Made by a program: the position numbers and the translations under genes. Shown in pieces: positions 54,765 through 64,000 of a DNA stretch of 64,000 nt. The stretch's first letter is position 1; every line of letters begins with the position of its first letter. Source of the DNA: Thalassotalea sp. G2M2-11 (lineage in GTDB: Bacteria > Pseudomonadota > Gammaproteobacteria > Enterobacterales > Alteromonadaceae); assembly GCF_017168195.1 (NCBI RefSeq), contig NZ_JADNYL010000002.1, positions 930,001 to 994,000 on the forward strand, read 5' to 3'. The notes under the pieces are model-generated. The model saw only the letters and a program-made list of their open reading frames with translations. It was not told where the DNA came from and did no database searches.

Positions 54765-55913
54765 TTAAACTTTAATAAAAATTCTTCGACAAGATAACCA
54801 GTAAAGTACCAACCATTGTAAAAGCAGCATACCGCTAAACAATATCATGTCATGCCAAGCAGCCGGTAATGCATCGATAATACCACCAAATAAGCTACTG
54901 CTCGTGTAGCGCCAATTAATCAAACTAGTACCTAAATAAGCAACAATAGAATTAGTACCAATCACAGCAAAAACTTTTGCCCACTTGTTTATTTTGAGCC
55001 AATCAATCACCCCATAAAATAGCGTTAACAGCAAAAGACTATAGCCAACGGTAAGTAATACAAATGAACTCGTCCACAGTGTTTTATTGATAGGAAAGTA
55101 AATATCCCAAGCATAAGCAAGAATCACTAACGAAATACCAACAACAACAAAGTTAATCACAATATACCAAGGCATTTCTTTATGTTTGATCATAAAGCGT
55201 CCTGCAAAAACGCCACAAAGCGCATTCACAATCGAAGTCAGATTTGATAGCAGTCCTTCGGGATCTACAGCAAGGTTGCGATACGTAGCTCCAGGTAGAA
55301 AATGCTGATCAATCCATACATTTAACGCACCATCAGCACTGAAATTTCCGCCACCAAGACCATCAATAGTTACCACACTCAATAACAACCAATAACCTAC
55401 TAAAATAACGACAGCTGTCAGCCATTGGGCACGTTCACTGACATACCAAACGAGCATAGCAGCAACGAACCAAGCAATACCGATACGACCAAGCACACTG
55501 GCAAAGCGCACATTCTCAATAGAAGCAGGAATACCTTCGCCCCAGCCATGGTTATAGATTACCCCTAAAAATATCAGTAATAGTAAGCGCTTTACTCCCG
55601 CTTTTACTATTTGACTGGCTTTTTCTGCGGGGTAACTCGATAAAGGCTTAGCCGCAATCCCTAAACTGACGCCAGATAGAAAAATAAATAATGGAAAAAT
55701 TAAATCGTAAGCGGTAAATCCATGCCAAGTGCTATGCTGCATTTGCGCTTCTGCCACTTTGAAAACAGACCATCCTGAAATGATAAACAGCGCAGCAAAT
55801 AACTTCTCAGCACCTAAAATCCAAAACATGTCAAAGCCACGTAACGCATCAATTGATAACAAACGTTTCTTTTCTGTAGATGCCACGTGCTGTGGTGTTG
55901 TTAATTCGCTCAC
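54765..55913 (-). CDS. NagX/DUF5009-like membrane acyltransferase
   Basis: A 382-residue membrane protein with about ten helices, started at GTG 55913 with GAGG five bases upstream. SIDALRGFDMFWILG, TAYDLIFPLFIFLSGVSLG and the later GTNSIVAYL match the DUF5009 and heparan-alpha-glucosaminide N-acetyltransferase-related family that includes NagX of marine chitin/GlcNAc gene sets. The family is thought to move acyl groups across the membrane to amino sugars; for NagX the biochemistry is not established. It stands alone here, though a NahK-like kinase occurs at 2619. A link between them is speculative. Confidence 0.8.
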   Translation of the reverse strand: MSELTTPQHVASTEKKRLLSIDALRGFDMFWILGAEKLFAALFIISGWSVFKVAEAQMQHSTWHGFTAYDLIFPLFIFLSGVSLGIAAKPLSSYPAEKASQIVKAGVKRLLLLIFLGVIYNHGWGEGIPASIENVRFASVLGRIGIAWFVAAMLVWYVSERAQWLTAVVILVGYWLLLSVVTIDGLGGGNFSADGALNVWIDQHFLPGATYRNLAVDPEGLLSNLTSIVNALCGVFAGRFMIKHKEMPWYIVINFVVVGISLVILAYAWDIYFPINKTLWTSSFVLLTVGYSLLLLTLFYGVIDWLKINKWAKVFAVIGTNSIVAYLGTSLINWRYTSSSLFGGIIDALPAAWHDMILFSGMLLLQWLVLYWLSCRRIFIKV

Positions 55914-56108
55914 AGGTACCTCAAGTATTTTTTATCACTAATACGCCAAATAGACAGCGCTGTCATTTTTAGTAATTCTAATGCTCCAATCAATAAATAG
56001 CAATCACACCAACACCAATAGTAAGTAATGATCAATATCCTGCAACTCACTTTCTTATCATTTATTACTTGCTAAACAGCAGATTAAGCTTAAGAATACC
56101 TGTCATTA

Positions 56109-56573
56109 ATGACAGATCTTTGGTGCGATATGCTTGCAAAAATAGCTAATTTTTTTAATGAATTACAAAAAGATAACGCAAATACTGATGAACCGTTATC
56201 ATTAGAAATGGCCTGCACAGTACTATTATGTGAAGTCATGCGCGCTGATGGTCAGTTAGACGCTAATGAGCAGAAAATGCTAAGCAAGACCATTCAGCGT
56301 CAGTTTGCTCTTGAACCTCAAGCAGTTGAGGAGCTGATCAGTAAAGCCAAAGAATTAAGTGAACACGCCATTGATTTTCATCAGTTTACTTCAAAAGTTA
56401 ATCGTCATTATAACGCTCATCAGAAAACAGAAATGGTCGCACTATTATGGAAACTCGCATTAGCCGATGGTGAAATAGCTAGTATTGAAGAACACGTTAT
56501 CCGTAAAATCGCCGATCTACTGCACCTAAGCCGCGCTGAATATGCTAGGGCTAAAAGCATCATACTTACCTAA
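56109..56573 (+). CDS. TerB-like protein
   Basis: A 154-residue helical protein of the TerB family. Two repeated acidic motifs, MRADGQLDANEQKML and LADGEIASIEEHVI, are the conserved metal-binding-like loops of TerB. ATG 56130 (MLAKIANFFNEL) is a possible later start; neither start has a clear ribosome site. TerB domains are found in tellurite resistance and in stress-signalling systems, but isolated copies such as this are widespread without a known role. The following gene is on the same strand. No other ter genes are present. Confidence 0.8.
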   Translation: MTDLWCDMLAKIANFFNELQKDNANTDEPLSLEMACTVLLCEVMRADGQLDANEQKMLSKTIQRQFALEPQAVEELISKAKELSEHAIDFHQFTSKVNRHYNAHQKTEMVALLWKLALADGEIASIEEHVIRKIADLLHLSRAEYARAKSIILT

Positions 56574-56711
56574 GGCGTTTTACCCTTTGTGTAAATACAA
56601 ACAAAGTTCGACTCGCCCTGAGAGTTGTTGGTAAAGAAATATTCAACGGTTCAATTCAAACTAAGGTATAATAACAAGCAGTTATTTATCATTTACTATT
56701 CTGAGTTGAGC

Positions 56712-57542
56712 ATGGCAAAAATTGGCCAATTTAATACCCTTCCTGTAATTGCTGTGATGGCAAACGGCGCATATCTCGATGCTGACGAGCTAGGTGAAAT
56801 ATTATTACCAAATCGCTATTTACCAGAAAATTGTCAAATAGGTGATGAGCTTGACGTATTTATCTACTTAGACTCAGCAGATCGCCTGATTGCCACAACA
56901 GAAACACCCTATGCGCAAGTTGGAGAGTTTGCCTCTTTAGCGGTTAAGCAAGTAAACAAGATTGGCGCTTTCCTTGATTGGGGTCTACCAAAAGATCTAT
57001 TAGTACCTTTTAATCAACAACATAAAAAAATGGAAGTAGGTAAACATTATCTCGTGTACCTATTTGTCGATAAAAGTACTGAAAGAATTGTCGCATCCAG
57101 CAAACTCGATAAATATTTAGATATTTGGCCAGCCGAATACCAAGAGGGCGACGAAGTTTCATTGACGATTGGCGCTAAAACTGACCTTGGTTTTAAAGCG
57201 ATTATTAATCACCAACACTGGGGATTAATTTTCGAAAGTGATATTTTTCAACCGCTCAAAACAGGTAAAAAGGTCACTGGTTACATCAAACAAATAAGAG
57301 AAGACGGTCGAATTAACTTAACATTAAGCCGCACGGGTAAAAAGAAAGTTATCGATTTTAGTGATAAGTTATTAGCACACTTAGAAAAAAATAATGGTTT
57401 TAGCCCGCTGCATGATAAAAGCTCCCCCGATGACATTAAACGAGTGCTTGGCGTGAGCAAAAAGACCTTTAAAGCCACTATTGGTAATTTAATGAAAAAA
57501 GGGCAGTTGGTGATTGAAAAAAATGGCATTCGCCTCCCTTAA
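56712..57542 (+). CDS. CvfB-like S1 RNA-binding protein
   Basis: A 276-residue protein from ATG 56712 (MAKIGQFNTLPVIAVMANGAYLD); a longer frame from 56625 is rejected for lack of a ribosome site. It has an N-terminal S1-like domain, further S1 domains (VKQVNKIGAFLDWGLPKDLLVPF about 70-95; GYIKQIREDGRINLTLS about 195-211) and a C-terminal winged helix (DDIKRVLGVSKKTFKATIGNLMKKGQL). This is the architecture of CvfB/YitL proteins, which bind RNA and affect gene expression. Its own end is shared with the zinc receptor through a bidirectional terminator. Confidence 0.88.
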   Translation: MAKIGQFNTLPVIAVMANGAYLDADELGEILLPNRYLPENCQIGDELDVFIYLDSADRLIATTETPYAQVGEFASLAVKQVNKIGAFLDWGLPKDLLVPFNQQHKKMEVGKHYLVYLFVDKSTERIVASSKLDKYLDIWPAEYQEGDEVSLTIGAKTDLGFKAIINHQHWGLIFESDIFQPLKTGKKVTGYIKQIREDGRINLTLSRTGKKKVIDFSDKLLAHLEKNNGFSPLHDKSSPDDIKRVLGVSKKTFKATIGNLMKKGQLVIEKNGIRLP

Positions 57543-57559
57543 AGCATACTACAACCATA

Positions 57560-57589
57560 AAAACAGGCGCTAATGATAGCGCCTGTTTT
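57560..57589. terminator. Bidirectional terminator between cvfB-like gene and zinc receptor
   Basis: AAAACAGGCGCTA (57560-57572) and TAGCGCCTGTTTT (57577-57589) form a perfect 13-bp stem with loop ATGA between two convergent genes, with T-runs in both directions. Confidence 0.92.
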
Positions 57590-57620
57590 GTTATCACAGC
57601 TTAGAAATTAACGCGACCAA

Positions 57621-60080
57621 TTAAAAACTGCCACGAATGCCTAGCTCAAAACCACGTGCAGGTAATGGTGAAACATCTTTGAGGAAGGAGGCATGCACCC
57701 GCGCTTCTTCATTGGTAATGTTATTGGCTTTGGCAAAAATAACGAGATCATCTCCGATGCCGTCGATGTAGTAATTAAAATTTGCATCAACCATAGTATA
57801 TCCATTGGTATTTGTTTCTAATGCAGCCACCTTATCTTGCTTAAAATAATGGCTAGCTGATAACTGCATACCGAAACTATCCCCTTGATAAGCAAGCTGC
57901 CCACCAATACGCATTGGTGGAATACGCGGTAAATAACTACCATCATCGAGCTTAGCACGAATAACATCACCAAATAACGTTGAACTCACACCGTTCCCCC
58001 ATTGATAAACCAATTCAGCTTCTAGACCATACATTTTCACATCATTTTGCTGATACTGATAAACAGGTAAACCTTGCTCTTCTACTGACTCTTCATGCTC
58101 ATCATGTGCTTCATGCTCATCTTCTTCATGTTCAGCATGCGAAAACTCGCCAGTATTAGCCTGATAGTAGTAATCATCAATGTGATTATAAAACGCACTG
58201 ATAACAAAGCCTAAATCACCTTCAAACTTTCGCCATGTCAAATCTACATTCATTGCTGTTTCTAAATCGACTTGGCTATCTCCTATATCAAAGTGGAGAT
58301 CATCACCACTGCCATGCACATGATACATGGCGCCTAACTCATAAGTATTGGTGCCAATATGTGGGCCATTTGAAAACAATTCTGTTGCCGAAGGCGCACG
58401 TTGTGAAAATGAGCTCGAAATGCCAAGATTATAACCGGCGCGATAATCCCACACCACACCAGCTGAAATACTTACAGGGGTAAATGCTTCAGCACTAAAG
58501 TGACTAAGCGCTTCACTTTCATGAGAATGAATATCTGCTTCCTCCGTTAATTGTGTTTCTAGCTCGACTTTTTCAATACGCGCGCCAAGTTGTATCAATA
58601 ATTGTTCAAAATGTTTTTCTTCTAACCATGCAAGTGCAACAGATTTTGTCTTTGATGGAGGAGTGAATGCTTCTTCCCCAATCGCTTCAAAGTCGCTGGT
58701 TTTATAGTGTAAGGTCCACGCTCCTTTCCAGCCCTGATATTCTTTGTGATGAATATCAAAACGCATCTCTAACATTTCATTATTAAATTGAGTCCCTACT
58801 GCTCCATTCTCAATTTCCTGATGCTGGTAATCGGTATAAGACGCTTTACTAGCAACTTTATTGATAAAGCTTTGGTCAAAATTTAATTCACTTAATAATT
58901 GAATTCTGTCTTGGGTTAAATCACCTTCGACACTTTCCTCAGCATGTTCGTCTTGTTCTTCGTGTTCATCATGCTCTTCATGTTCATCAGCATGGCTATG
59001 ACCAGGTATACCGTATGTTCGAGACATTTGGCCATAAGCGAACCCAACAAAACCATTCTCAAGGATATAGCTAGAGCCGATTGTAAAACCCGATGCCTTC
59101 GCGGCACTATTTAATAAGATCCCTTTCGCACCTTGCTCTTCTTCGTGGTCATCATGGCCGTCTAATTCTCCCTCATGCATTTCTTCATGATCTTCTTCAT
59201 GTTCATCATGCGCTTGCACTGACTCTGCGAAACCTGGAATATCATAATTATTACCGTCACGCCAAAATGCATCCACATGAAACGCAAGTTGACCGCTATA
59301 AGAATCTGCGGCAACTGACACCTCATTCTCATCGGCAACATCATTATGCTTAGCCATATAGTTAACCGAGCGCTCAAGGGTGTTAGGTACGCGATTATCA
59401 ACCACGTTCACCACGCCACCAATTGCACCACTGCCATAAAACAAGGTTGCTGGACCTCGCAGCACTTCAATTTGTTGTGCCGTTGCAGTTTCAGATGAGA
59501 CCACATGATCAGGGCCAACACGTGAAGCATCACCGACATCCAGACCATTTTGGGTGATCAGCACCCTAGGACCATCCAGTCCACGAATAATAGGACTGCT
59601 CGAAACTGGGCCGTAATAAGATGAATGAACACCAACCTCATTTTTTAAAGTCTCACCTAATGTTGAAGCTTGTTTTAATCTAAGCTCATCACTGGCAATA
59701 ACATTCACTGGTAATGCTGATTCGATATTCGAGGAATGTAAAGGGGTGGCATGTACATCGATAACTTCAATAGAAGATGATACTAAGGTTAAAGACAAAT
59801 CCATAATGTCAGTTTGACCGACAGTGATGGTTTTATTTTGATGACTGTACGCTGACTTAGTTACATGTAACTCAAACGTACCTTCACTAAGATTACTAAG
59901 CTCAAAACGGCCATTTTCATCAGTAAACACTTTTTGCTTACTTTTTCCTACCGCAATTTTGACATTTTTGACTGGCTGACCCGCACTATTTTTAACAATA
60001 CCACTGACAGATTGTGCAAACACAGGAATACAAAAAAATGACGACATCGACAATGCCGCGGCAATATGATTTAACTTCAT
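57621..60080 (-). CDS. ZnuD-like TonB-dependent receptor with histidine-rich loops
   Basis: An 819-residue outer-membrane receptor. It has a signal peptide (cleavage near VFAQ), a carboxypeptidase-regulatory-like domain (about 24-100, ending near SLTLVSSS), a plug (about 110-230, with SSSPIIRGLDGPRVLITQNG and IEVLRGPATLFYGSGAIGGVVN) and a barrel ending in GFELGIRGSF. Three long loops are almost only His, Asp and Glu: about 291-315, 361-386 and 647-670, and a shorter one holds HSHESEALSH. This is the pattern of zinc receptors of the ZnuD type. The small gene upstream and a Zur-like box before that gene support zinc uptake under zinc starvation. Confidence 0.92.
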   Translation of the reverse strand: MKLNHIAAALSMSSFFCIPVFAQSVSGIVKNSAGQPVKNVKIAVGKSKQKVFTDENGRFELSNLSEGTFELHVTKSAYSHQNKTITVGQTDIMDLSLTLVSSSIEVIDVHATPLHSSNIESALPVNVIASDELRLKQASTLGETLKNEVGVHSSYYGPVSSSPIIRGLDGPRVLITQNGLDVGDASRVGPDHVVSSETATAQQIEVLRGPATLFYGSGAIGGVVNVVDNRVPNTLERSVNYMAKHNDVADENEVSVAADSYSGQLAFHVDAFWRDGNNYDIPGFAESVQAHDEHEEDHEEMHEGELDGHDDHEEEQGAKGILLNSAAKASGFTIGSSYILENGFVGFAYGQMSRTYGIPGHSHADEHEEHDEHEEQDEHAEESVEGDLTQDRIQLLSELNFDQSFINKVASKASYTDYQHQEIENGAVGTQFNNEMLEMRFDIHHKEYQGWKGAWTLHYKTSDFEAIGEEAFTPPSKTKSVALAWLEEKHFEQLLIQLGARIEKVELETQLTEEADIHSHESEALSHFSAEAFTPVSISAGVVWDYRAGYNLGISSSFSQRAPSATELFSNGPHIGTNTYELGAMYHVHGSGDDLHFDIGDSQVDLETAMNVDLTWRKFEGDLGFVISAFYNHIDDYYYQANTGEFSHAEHEEDEHEAHDEHEESVEEQGLPVYQYQQNDVKMYGLEAELVYQWGNGVSSTLFGDVIRAKLDDGSYLPRIPPMRIGGQLAYQGDSFGMQLSASHYFKQDKVAALETNTNGYTMVDANFNYYIDGIGDDLVIFAKANNITNEEARVHASFLKDVSPLPARGFELGIRGSF

Positions 60081-60133
60081 AATTTTCCACTTAAAATTTT
60101 ATTAATAACTTGTAAAACGAACTAATTAAAAAA

Positions 60134-60427
60134 TTAAGCAGCTATTGGAGGGGCTCTAAGTGGCGGTAAGTAGCAAAATTCAACCGATAAAGCAGTTAAA
60201 CTATCCGCTTTTTCAACTAAGGAAAAACTCCCTAGTTTGAAACTTACTAGCTTAAGTGAAGTGGTTGGTTTATCAATATTCTGCTGACAAAGCTTACAAT
60301 CAAGTTGCTCGATAGAGCTATTGTGATCAACCGAATATTCGTGACTATGGGTGATCGACGCGCACAACAATACAAACAGCAAACACAGGCTGATTGAAAA
60401 TTGACGAGCAATCGAAAAATAAGGCAT
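60134..60427 (-). CDS. Small exported Cys/His protein beside the zinc receptor
   Basis: A 97-residue protein with a signal or membrane segment (ISLCLLFVLLCASITHS), then HEYSVDHNSS, a CKLC pair and a tail ending LPPLRAPPIAA. I do not recognise a named family with certainty; its build resembles DUF2946-like proteins found next to metal receptors. It is 53 bases ahead of the zinc receptor on the same strand and lies behind the Zur-like box, so it should be made under zinc limitation. It may bind zinc in the periplasm or help sense it. Compare the CopL-like protein at 47812. Confidence 0.65.
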   Translation of the reverse strand: MPYFSIARQFSISLCLLFVLLCASITHSHEYSVDHNSSIEQLDCKLCQQNIDKPTTSLKLVSFKLGSFSLVEKADSLTALSVEFCYLPPLRAPPIAA

Positions 60428-60470
60428 AGCGAAAATAAACGTAACCGAAGATAACTAATGTGACTAAATT

Positions 60471-60491
60471 AAATGTGATAATATAACAATT
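60471..60491. promoter_or_regulatory. Zur-type operator
   Basis: TGTGATAATATAACA (60474-60488) differs in one position from the perfect palindrome TGTTATAATATAACA that forms the core of gammaproteobacterial Zur boxes, and AAA precedes it as in the consensus. It ends about 45 bases before the small Cys/His gene that heads the zinc-receptor operon. Zur with zinc would repress here. The match was judged from memory of the consensus. Confidence 0.8.
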
Positions 60492-60532
60492 AAAACTGCC
60501 GTGCAATATTATCAAGTAATAATCAGCGTAAT

Positions 60533-60557
60533 AAAAAAGCTCCAACGGAGCTTTTTT
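60533..60557 (-). terminator. Terminator of the yhdP-nitrilase-tldD cluster
   Basis: AAAAAAGCTCC and GGAGCTTTTTT form an 11-bp stem with loop AAC, about 20 bases after the tldD stop on the minus strand. T-runs occur in both directions. Confidence 0.9.
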
Positions 60558-60575
60558 ATTTCAAGCGAGAAGTGA

Positions 60576-62015
60576 CTATTGCGTACCACCTACCGTCATT
60601 TCGTCTACTTTGAGTGTTGGTTGACCAACCCCCACCGGCACACTTTGACCATCTTTACCACAAACGCCGACACCTGCGTCTAGCGCAAGATCATTACCTA
60701 CCATGCTGACCTTTTGCATCGCCTCGGGTCCACTACCAATTAAAGTTGCCCCTTTAACAGGCGAAGTGATTTCACCATTTTCGATTAAATAAGCTTCGGC
60801 ACTGGTAAAAACAAACTTTCCAGAAGTGATATCCACTTGGCCGCCAGCAAAATGTGGCGCATAGATGCCTTTTTTTACCGACTTTATAATATCTTCCGGT
60901 TGATGCTCTCCGGCTAACATATAGGTATTAGTCATGCGGGGCATGGGTAAATGCGCATAAGATTCACGTCGACCATTACCGGTAGGATTTACTCCCATCA
61001 AAGCCGCATTATGCTTATCTTGCATATAACCTTTTAAAATACCTTTCTCAATTAAGACATTATATTGTGCCGGTGTCCCCTCATCATCAATATTCAATGA
61101 TCCACGACGATTGGCAATTGTGCCATCATCAACAATAGTACAATGCTTAGATGTCACCTGTTGGCCAATTTTTCCTGAAAAAGCCGATGAACCTTTACGA
61201 TTAAAATCACCTTCAAGCCCATGTCCTACTGCTTCATGCAATAACACACCCGGCCAACCCGATCCTAAAACAACGGGCATCGCGCCTGCAGGAGATTCTA
61301 TCGCCACTATGTTGACTAATGCCTGACGAACAGCCTCTTCGGCATAAGCAAGATATCTTGCTTTGTTATTTTCTGCTTCAAAAAAATAGCTATAATCGGT
61401 TCTCGCGCCACCGCCGGCACTACCGCGTTCACGCTTGCCATTACTTTCAACCAGCACCGAGCAATTTAACCGTACCAAAGGACGAATATCAGTTGCATAA
61501 GTACCATCACTTGCCGCCACTAATATTTTTTCAAAGACCCCCGACAAGCTCACAATTACTTGCTTAACTCTTTGATCCTGTTGGCGTGCATGCGCTTCCA
61601 CTTCATGCAACATGGTAATTTTTTGCTCTTGAGTTAAGCTGTCAATCGGATTAATACTTTGATAAATCAATGCATGTTTATCCGTTTTAAAGGCATGCAC
61701 TGTCGCACTATTACCTGAGTTAGCAATCCCTTTAGCCGCATCAGCTGCTTTAGTTATTGCAACAGGGCTAATATCATCTGAGTAAGCAAAACCCGTTTTT
61801 TCACCAGAAATAGCTCTTACACCAACACCTCTTTCAATATTGTATGAGCCTTCTTTGACAACACCGTCTTCAAGTAACCAAGACTCATGAGAGCTCGCTT
61901 GAAAATATAAATCAGCAAAATCAATGTTACGCTGATAAATTCCTTGTAACGTCTCATTTAAGAAACTTTTATCTAATTGGCTTTCCGCCAAGAGCTCTCG
62001 CTCAACATTATTCAT
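60576..62015 (-). CDS. tldD: TldD metalloprotease
   Basis: A 479-residue member of the TldD/PmbA (U62) peptidases, which with TldE (PmbA) degrade unfolded peptides, mature microcins and affect CcdA decay. The metal site HEAVGH (260-265) with downstream [10 protein letters not shown] is intact, and [24 protein letters not shown] near the N-terminus is typical. The stop of the nitrilase gene overlaps its start by a few bases. The partner pmbA is not in this window, which is usual as it lies elsewhere in gammaproteobacteria. Confidence 0.95.
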   Translation of the reverse strand: MNNVERELLAESQLDKSFLNETLQGIYQRNIDFADLYFQASSHESWLLEDGVVKEGSYNIERGVGVRAISGEKTGFAYSDDISPVAITKAADAAKGIANSGNSATVHAFKTDKHALIYQSINPIDSLTQEQKITMLHEVEAHARQQDQRVKQVIVSLSGVFEKILVAASDGTYATDIRPLVRLNCSVLVESNGKRERGSAGGGARTDYSYFFEAENNKARYLAYAEEAVRQALVNIVAIESPAGAMPVVLGSGWPGVLLHEAVGHGLEGDFNRKGSSAFSGKIGQQVTSKHCTIVDDGTIANRRGSLNIDDEGTPAQYNVLIEKGILKGYMQDKHNAALMGVNPTGNGRRESYAHLPMPRMTNTYMLAGEHQPEDIIKSVKKGIYAPHFAGGQVDITSGKFVFTSAEAYLIENGEITSPVKGATLIGSGPEAMQKVSMVGNDLALDAGVGVCGKDGQSVPVGVGQPTLKVDEMTVGGTQ

Positions 62016-62844
62016 AAATTTTCAACTTAGTGATAAATTGGTTGTGCTCTTGCACAGGTATCGCTTGACGAATTTTTGCTAAGTGCGCTAAATCTACATC
62101 AGCACTGATGATGCCGACACCTTGTTGCTTACAGGTAATAATTTTCCCCCAAGGATCAATGATCATGCTATGCCCCCAGGTCTCTCTACCGTTTTCATGG
62201 TTTCCTACTTGTGCAGCAGCTACAATATAAACTTGATTCTCAATTGCTCGCGCCCTTAATAAGGTTTCCCAGTGTGCTTGACCTGTGACCTTAGTAAAAG
62301 CACTGGGCACTGTGATGACATTCGCACCTAACTGCCTTAGTGCTCGGAACAATTCAGGAAAGCGCAAATCATAACAAATCGTTAACCCTAAAGTAACTCC
62401 TGCCATGGTCAATGTTGTCAGTTCATTTCCTGGATGAGTATAACGAGACTCTAAATAATTTCGTTCACTGTCTTGCACTTCAACATCAAACAAATGCACT
62501 TTTTGGTATTGCGCTAGCATTTCACCACTAGGTGAAAACACACAACAAGTATTGGTGAATTTATTCGATTGAGGATGAAATAAAGGAATGCTGCCTGCAA
62601 CTAAAGTAATTTGATGCTTGGCAGCTAATTTCGCTAAAGCTGTGGTCAACTCGCAAGAGGCTTCATTTTGTTGCGCCAAGACTAGTTGTGCCTTGTCTCT
62701 TCCACCAAAATATAAACAGCACTCAGGTAACACCACAATGTGCTCATCTGTGATGCTTAACTGCTTGAGCTGTTGTTCTATGGTGGCTAAGTTTTGCTGC
62801 ACATCAGGCACTGATGTCATTTGTATAGCAGTTAATTTAGCCAT
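62008..62844 (-). CDS. Nitrilase-superfamily amidase (Nit1/omega-amidase-like)
   Basis: A 278-residue carbon-nitrogen hydrolase started at ATG 62844 (AGGA nine bases upstream; longer frames read into yhdP). The catalytic triad is complete: Glu41 in VLPECC, Lys115 in [11 protein letters not shown] and Cys157 in [27 protein letters not shown] is typical of the Nit1 branch, known for hydrolysing deaminated glutathione, a metabolite-repair role. The gene sits between yhdP, whose end it overlaps by 8 bases, and tldD, an arrangement common in gammaproteobacteria. Specificity is by family only. Confidence 0.9.
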   Translation of the reverse strand: MAKLTAIQMTSVPDVQQNLATIEQQLKQLSITDEHIVVLPECCLYFGGRDKAQLVLAQQNEASCELTTALAKLAAKHQITLVAGSIPLFHPQSNKFTNTCCVFSPSGEMLAQYQKVHLFDVEVQDSERNYLESRYTHPGNELTTLTMAGVTLGLTICYDLRFPELFRALRQLGANVITVPSAFTKVTGQAHWETLLRARAIENQVYIVAAAQVGNHENGRETWGHSMIIDPWGKIITCKQQGVGIISADVDLAHLAKIRQAIPVQEHNQFITKLKIYE

Positions 62845-64000
62845 CAATTTTATCCTGCTTTTCTTTGGTTTTATTCGCCTTCTCACCCAAGTCTTTTTCA
62901 GGATCAACCGTGGTTAGTGAATCATTTTTCTCACTAGGTAAATTCTCAACGATTTGCGGTGGAGAATCACGACCAACACTAATATTTTGGGTTTTACGAT
63001 CAACTTCCCTAAAATTTGGTTTATCTATGCTACCTGTCACTTCGAACTTATACTCAGACACCACCTTTGAGGTGATCACTTCATCAATGGCAATACCAGC
63101 AAGGAAAGTAACAGGGTTTAACGTGGCGATCCAAGCTATCGCAGGTAAGCTCGAAGTTACATTTGGCTTATAAGACATACGATAGTCAAGCTCTTCACTA
63201 TTTAAGTCAGTATTACCTTTTACCGTTAAATCACCAGCATTGCCTTTTAAAAAGGTATTTTTAGTGTAAATGACGCCATCTCGTAACTGAAAATCCCCTT
63301 TTACTTCACTATAAAACATGCCATCACTGAAAATATCACGGAAATCGAATTTGAGCTTACGCACTAAGGATTGCAAGCTCAGTATTGAAAATGCTCGTGC
63401 TTGATCGGGTACTTCAGATAGATAGCCTTCATCTAATTTACCCGTCAATTCACCATTTAACTGTGCAATAGCAAAATCATGTGGGCCGCCACGCCAATGT
63501 AGGTCAAAACTCGATTTTAAGCCGCTGTCTTTCACTGTTGAAGGTATAGCCAAACGCTCTAACTCTCGTTCTATATCGTTAGAAGATAATGAGCCAACAA
63601 TTTGGCTCTCAGACGAGGTTTCGTCATGGTGCCAAAGCACATCAAAACTTAATTTATTGCCTTTACGTTTAGCGACAAAATTTTTCATGGTGACAAGTTC
63701 AGGTTTTGACCGCTCAAGGGCAAAGGTCACCTCGCCTAAATTTAAATTACCATAACGACAATCGAGGCAATCAAAGCGCATTGGCGGTAACCCGCGAAAT
63801 AACTCATCATTTTTATGTGAGTCAAAGACACTGGTGAGCTGTTCCTTTGCCTGCTGTTGCTTAGGACCAAACAGTAACTTATCTGGGGACAATCGAATAA
63901 AGTCAGCATTAACATCTAATCCTTGTGTATGCCAGTCAGGATAAAATTTTACTGCCGCCCTTGCTTCTTTACTGCTTAATTCTAACAGCCACCAACTCAA
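62837..64000 (-). CDS. yhdP: YhdP-family AsmA-like protein, C-terminal part
   Basis: The last 387 residues of a larger protein whose N-terminal part lies beyond the right window edge; full YhdP proteins have about 1,270 residues. The visible part shows AsmA-like C-terminal features: ALSILSLQSLVRKLKFDFRDIF, then DGVIYTKNTFLKGNAGDLTVKGNTDLN, then LPAIAWIATLNPVTFLAGIAIDEVI with a KVVSEYKFEVTGSIDKP repeat of the TamB/AsmA type, and a charged tail. YhdP, with TamB and YdbH, bridges the envelope to move phospholipids to the outer membrane. The end overlaps the nitrilase start by 8 bases. Confidence 0.9.
   Translation of the reverse strand: MSWWLLELSSKEARAAVKFYPDWHTQGLDVNADFIRLSPDKLLFGPKQQQAKEQLTSVFDSHKNDELFRGLPPMRFDCLDCRYGNLNLGEVTFALERSKPELVTMKNFVAKRKGNKLSFDVLWHHDETSSESQIVGSLSSNDIERELERLAIPSTVKDSGLKSSFDLHWRGGPHDFAIAQLNGELTGKLDEGYLSEVPDQARAFSILSLQSLVRKLKFDFRDIFSDGMFYSEVKGDFQLRDGVIYTKNTFLKGNAGDLTVKGNTDLNSEELDYRMSYKPNVTSSLPAIAWIATLNPVTFLAGIAIDEVITSKVVSEYKFEVTGSIDKPNFREVDRKTQNISVGRDSPPQIVENLPSEKNDSLTTVDPEKDLGEKANKTKEKQDKIDG

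Noticed and set aside
58064-59216. Repeated CAT/TTC-rich tracts that look like a DNA tandem repeat
   Set aside because: They encode the His/Asp/Glu-rich loops of the zinc receptor and stay in frame.
1-64000. CRISPR array, tRNA, rRNA, prophage or intact insertion sequence
   Set aside because: Looked for by eye on both strands; no regularly spaced repeats, cloverleaf, transposase or integrase gene was found.

Overview
The window reads as one continuous piece of a marine gammaproteobacterial chromosome, most likely Alteromonadales and close to Colwelliaceae (Colwellia/Thalassotalea type). This placement is an inference from AT-rich base composition, the large number of TonB-dependent receptors (four), LacI sites of the TGGAAGCGCTTCCA type and the yhdP-nitrilase-tldD gene order. 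I saw no rRNA, tRNA, CRISPR array, intact insertion sequence or phage gene. Starts were moved where a Shine-Dalgarno sequence or a regulatory site argued against the longest reading frame.

Left part (1-8021): a glutaryl-CoA dehydrogenase-like gene diverges from a LysR regulator. Then come an N-acetylhexosamine-kinase-like phosphotransferase, a MarR regulator, a small membrane protein, and a large hybrid histidine kinase with a pseudo-receiver domain.

Beta-glucan region (8279-28104): a GH1 beta-glucosidase and GPH symporter, a TonB-dependent receptor, a surface lipoprotein with a DUF5060-like domain, a diguanylate cyclase, and a leftward cluster MFS sugar transporter - GH3 - GH16 - CxxCH/FG-GAP protein - second TonB-dependent receptor. 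A LacI-family gene closes the region. Five copies of the perfect palindrome TGGAAGCGCTTCCA lie upstream of GH1, the first receptor (two copies) and between the MFS gene and lacI (two copies). They define a local regulon for laminarin-like beta-glucan: GH16 cuts the chain, GH3 trims it outside the cytoplasm, the receptors and transporters import products, and GH1 finishes in the cytoplasm.

Copper region (28176-48189): cupredoxin, CopA and a MerR-family regulator behind a classic 19-bp-spacer promoter; CopD and CopC; a TonB-dependent receptor with HutC-type operators and a HutC-like regulator; a TPR-like protein; and a tightly overlapping leftward operon DUF411 - CusC - CusB (with two CusF domains) - CusA (fused to a PepSY membrane module) - PepSY/ferredoxin/flavin reductase, preceded by a His/Met/Cys-rich CopL-like protein. 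The pairing of a CusA-PepSY fusion with a second PepSY module on a reductase is the most unusual system here: it suggests copper export coupled to redox chemistry in the inner membrane.

Right part (48432-64000): a PIN-PhoH protein, an HAE1-type RND efflux pair, a NagX-like acyltransferase, a TerB-like protein, a CvfB-like S1 RNA-binding protein, a zinc-type (ZnuD-like) TonB-dependent receptor with histidine-rich loops and a small partner gene behind a near-consensus Zur box, and the conserved yhdP - nitrilase - tldD cluster, with yhdP cut by the window end.
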